Shown one piece after another: positions 61,990-64,000 of a stretch of 64,000 nt of DNA. This stretch comes from Coniferiporia sulphurascens (lineage: Eukaryota; Basidiomycota; Agaricomycetes; Hymenochaetales; Hymenochaetaceae), in contig NBBA01000027.1 of the NCBI GenBank assembly GCA_002794785.1, forward strand, positions 1 through 64,000, read 5' to 3'. Position 1 is the stretch's first letter; each line of letters begins with the position of its first letter. Position numbers and translations under genes: made by a program. The notes below the pieces were generated by a model, which worked only from the letters and a program-made list of their open reading frames with translations, ran no database searches and was not told where the DNA came from.

Positions 61990-62291
61990 GAAAAGGGGGG
62001 AAGTGCACCTGAAAGCTCCAAGAGAGCCGGGTCCGGGTCCTGAGTATGGGGTCCAAGCATACAACTCATGTAATCCCAGAGGAGGTCCAAGTCCATATCT
62101 TCGTTGGTCAGGTGTCCCTCCTGCTCCATCGCAGCATATGCCAGGCGGATGGCAGCGGAGGTGTGGTCTGAGAGGTGGTTGAGGTGCCCCATCAGCTTAA
62201 GCCAGTGGCGCAGAACCTGGAGACAGTTTTCATTGGCCCACTCAGCATGGTGGGTCGGAAGTGGGTCACAGGGGGGCCAGACTTTGCGGAT
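61990..62291 (-). pseudogene. LINE ORF2 C-terminal remnant in the SINE chimera
   Basis: Reads KVWPPCDPLPTHHAEWANEN, CLQVLRHWLKLMGHLNHLSD, AIRLAYAAMEQEGHLTNEDM, and ends LLELSGALPPFSSDL. It is continuous with the SINE in an open frame only by chance. The 3' UTR follows to 61668. Confidence 0.8.
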
Positions 62292-62613
62292 AAAAACCTC
62301 CCATCCTGCAAACAGGGGGGAAGCCCGACCTCCCAGTTGCCTGGGTTCCATGCTCCAGCTGCACATGGACGGTCTGCCTGTGGGACCCTTTGGGTGAGAA
62401 GGAAACCCCACCCATGGGAATCCCTAACGGCCCGGGGTGGGCCAAGGGGTGCGGCATCAGTGGTTTTAGTCATATGTGCTTCGTCAAACTGGCAGGCATT
62501 TTCCGGCAGGTGCCTGATTCCAGGTTCAAAGGGGAGTCGAACCCCAATCCTGAACGGTAGCCAAACTTGGACACTCGGTGTGCACCGGACCACTGCACCA
62601 TTGCAGCCCCTTA
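62292..62613 (-). mobile_element. tRNA-derived SINE
   Basis: Begins (after three extra bases) GGGGCTGCAATGGTGCAGTG. RNA polymerase III A box TGGTGCAGTGG at 62600-62590 and B box GGTTCGACTCC at 62543-62533, about 46 bp apart as in tRNA genes. A non-tRNA body of about 240 bp follows, ending GGGAGGTTTTT. The T5 run is a pol III terminator, so the SINE appears to be present as a complete transcript. It is not a working tRNA gene: no acceptor 3' strand pairs with GGGGCTG. Confidence 0.88.
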
Positions 62614-62740
62614 AGGGACGGGACATTGAGTACCAGGATGCTGGCGGGGTCAGTGAGTGAGGGCTGGAGGCCTATTGGTACCAGGGCGGTTCCTGGATCA
62701 AAATTATGGTTGGTGGGGATGGGTCAGTGGTGAGGATCGG

Positions 62741-64000
62741 CATCCTTCTTGTCCTCTTACCACCACCATCTCACCTTTGCTCTGGGGTCATCTCTGGTCA
62801 GTCACAGCAACCCATGCTCTGCTCTGGTATACTACTGGGGCATCATGAGAGAAGGCATCTGATTGCGCACCTTTTATAAAGGAGCACTGCTCACTGGTCG
62901 CTGAGGCGCTGTAGCGGCATCGCTGGATGGCGCAAGAGGGGCTTAACCGCTCGCCAGAGGGTACGCAACCCATCGAAAACGTTGCAGTGGGGGGGGGTGA
63001 CTTGGTGAGGATGATCCTTCTTCACGTCTGCGCTGACCTTCTCGAGGCAGTGTGCTTGCTGGTCCGCCTCTCGGTGGCGCAAGGGTGCGCATGCCCGCCA
63101 GTCGGGGGGGGACACGATGTTAACGTCCCTACGGGAGGGAGGAAACCCCCTGCCCAGCCAGCAGTCGGCTTCGGCCAGGAAACCTTGGGTTCGGGGAAAC
63201 TCGGATCTTACCCTCGGGTAGTGACCTTGGTCATGGGGCCGTGTAGTCCCCGGCACAGACTAATCAAAGAACTGCTGTCCCCAAATCCTGAAAGGGTGTC
63301 TGATGACGGCATTGGATGCTATAAGGACATAGGGGTCTCATAACACGTGGACCAGCCGGGTAAAACCAGCCGATGCGAAAGCAACAGGCCACCATGGGCC
63401 CTTGGGGGAGATTGCAGGCCCCTACTCACAAACCCTTCACTGGGAACGATGGGAGGTGGTCGGTGCTCCACTGGGGGTGGTTAGTCATGCAGACTCCCTG
63501 GCAGCCTCGAAAGAGATAGACTGGGGTCCAAGCCTCTGGCAATGCGGAGACTTGTGTACACTGCGGATCCGGAAGCAGGACTCCATCCTGAGTATTCCCC
63601 GGGGTTTACCCTGGGTTCCGAAGCATGTGCATGGGAATGGGAAACTCATGTTGGGGTAACCTGACCTCTGAGCAGGCCGTAGCGGTGGGGGGTAGTTCCC
63701 TCCATTCGGCTTGAGAGGACTAAATCCTCCGTGGGTTCGGGTGGGGGTAATTCCCACTTCGGGCTTAAGTTGATTCCCAAGATCCAGCAGTGCTCTACAG
63801 TGGAAAGCGGGGCAAGGGAGGGAATGTGTAGGGTAGGGGGGGCATTTCAATGGGTGGAGTAGTGCCTATGGTGCCGCAACCTTCACCTGGGGTGTTCTCC
63901 TGGCACGGCATGCCTTACCCAACCCAGTGCGCCGTAGAGGACAGCGTGTCGCGTGTAAGGCCTATTAGCTCCAGGCAGCGATGTCACGAGGAAGGTGTAT
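62741..64000 (+). repeat. Noncoding module, copy g (runs off the window)
   Basis: Starts CATCCTTCTTGTCCTC at 62741 inside a LINE endonuclease fragment (after GAGGATCGG). It reaches the GTCACGAGGAAGGTG block near the module 3' end at the window edge. It is intermediate in divergence between copies a-c and d. Whether a LINE part follows cannot be seen. Confidence 0.78.

Larger units (their letters stand above)
61668..62613 (-). mobile_element. SINE-LINE chimera with 14 bp TSD
   Basis: On the - strand: a tRNA-derived SINE (62610 down to 62292), then LINE ORF2 C-terminus from ATCCGCAAAGTCTGG, 3' UTR hairpins and an A/T tail (61668-61690). It is flanked by AGGGACGGGACATT at 61654-61667 and 62614-62627. 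The TSDs enclose both parts, so the fusion existed in the integrating cDNA. Removing the element restores the host endonuclease reading. Confidence 0.93.
61437..62740 (-). mobile_element. LINE endonuclease fragment split by the SINE-LINE chimera
   Basis: The pieces 61437-61667 and 62614-62740 join into ORF2 endonuclease codons: ILTTDPSPPTIILIQEPPW, VLNVPSLPSYTAVLPPATQ, VVMYVSRTIPSTTWSVLG, LCNYYGMHALDRTTTAPLYP. A one-base loss affects the WYQIG motif region near 62670. Both outer ends are broken: family B tail on the left, module g on the right. Confidence 0.85.

Noticed and set aside
62532..62605. Possible tRNA gene (A and B boxes)
   Set aside because: The B box is not followed by a strand that pairs with the 5' GGGGCTG, and a long body and T run follow. 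It is a SINE head.
61437..62741. Head-to-head junctions at module 5' ends (41721, 54096, 62741) as twin-priming inversions
   Set aside because: Twin priming inverts the 5' part of the same element. Here the module is complete at its own 5' end and the facing fragment belongs to another LINE.
1..64000. CRISPR arrays, rRNA genes or a cellular protein-coding gene
   Set aside because: No regularly spaced short repeats with unique spacers, no rRNA-like sequence, and every recognisable protein is from a transposable element.

Overview
The window looks like a transposable-element island in a fungal genome, probably a basidiomycete. The evidence is abundant non-LTR retrotransposons (LINEs) with a CCHC Gag-like ORF1 and an endonuclease–reverse transcriptase–RNase H ORF2, a hAT DNA transposon with very short introns, and decay by CpG deamination. 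I found no convincing cellular gene. Nearly every base belongs to a LINE copy or to something inserted in one. Almost all coding sequence is broken, so gene calls are element-borne ORFs or their remains.

Layout, left to right. 1-4511: + LINE carrying a nested LINE (733-1723). 4512-5699: a 1.2-1.3 kb noncoding module holding a solo LTR. 5700-6878: old - LINE fragment. 6879-13793: the only structurally complete LINE (- strand), with a nested LINE at 11261-11783. 13794-23787: another - LINE, split by a solo LTR and by a 3.5 kb LINE that itself carries a solo LTR. 23788-26895: mosaic of LINE scraps and a module-LINE chimera. 26896-40121: + LINE copies with a nested family B LINE and a nested - LINE. 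40122-42702: a second chimera and scraps. 42703-44843: AT-rich, LTR-like sequence with a decayed ORF of unknown origin. 44844-47799: more modules and a third chimera. 47828-50820: hAT element. 50903-54096: a fourth chimera. 54104-57084: internally deleted LINE with clean target-site duplications (TSDs). 57085-61436: family B LINE with the longest ORF2 (796 aa). 61437-64000: LINE fragment containing a SINE-LINE chimera with a 14 bp TSD, then another module running off the window.

Two LINE families are present. Family A (most copies) ends in a C7/G7 hairpin followed by GGAATAAT and a variable A/T simple-repeat tail. Family B (29614-30623 and 57085-61436) has a differently paired hairpin in the same place. 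In four copies ORF1 and ORF2 overlap as ATGA, which suggests coupled translation. The most interesting system is chimera formation: 5'-truncated LINE 3' ends are fused at variable points either to a fixed noncoding module or to a tRNA-derived SINE ending in a T5 run. This fits the LINE reverse transcriptase jumping from its own RNA to the 3' end of another RNA, as described for the MINE/WEIRD chimeras of Magnaporthe. The SINE-LINE case is bounded by TSDs, so it was a single integration.
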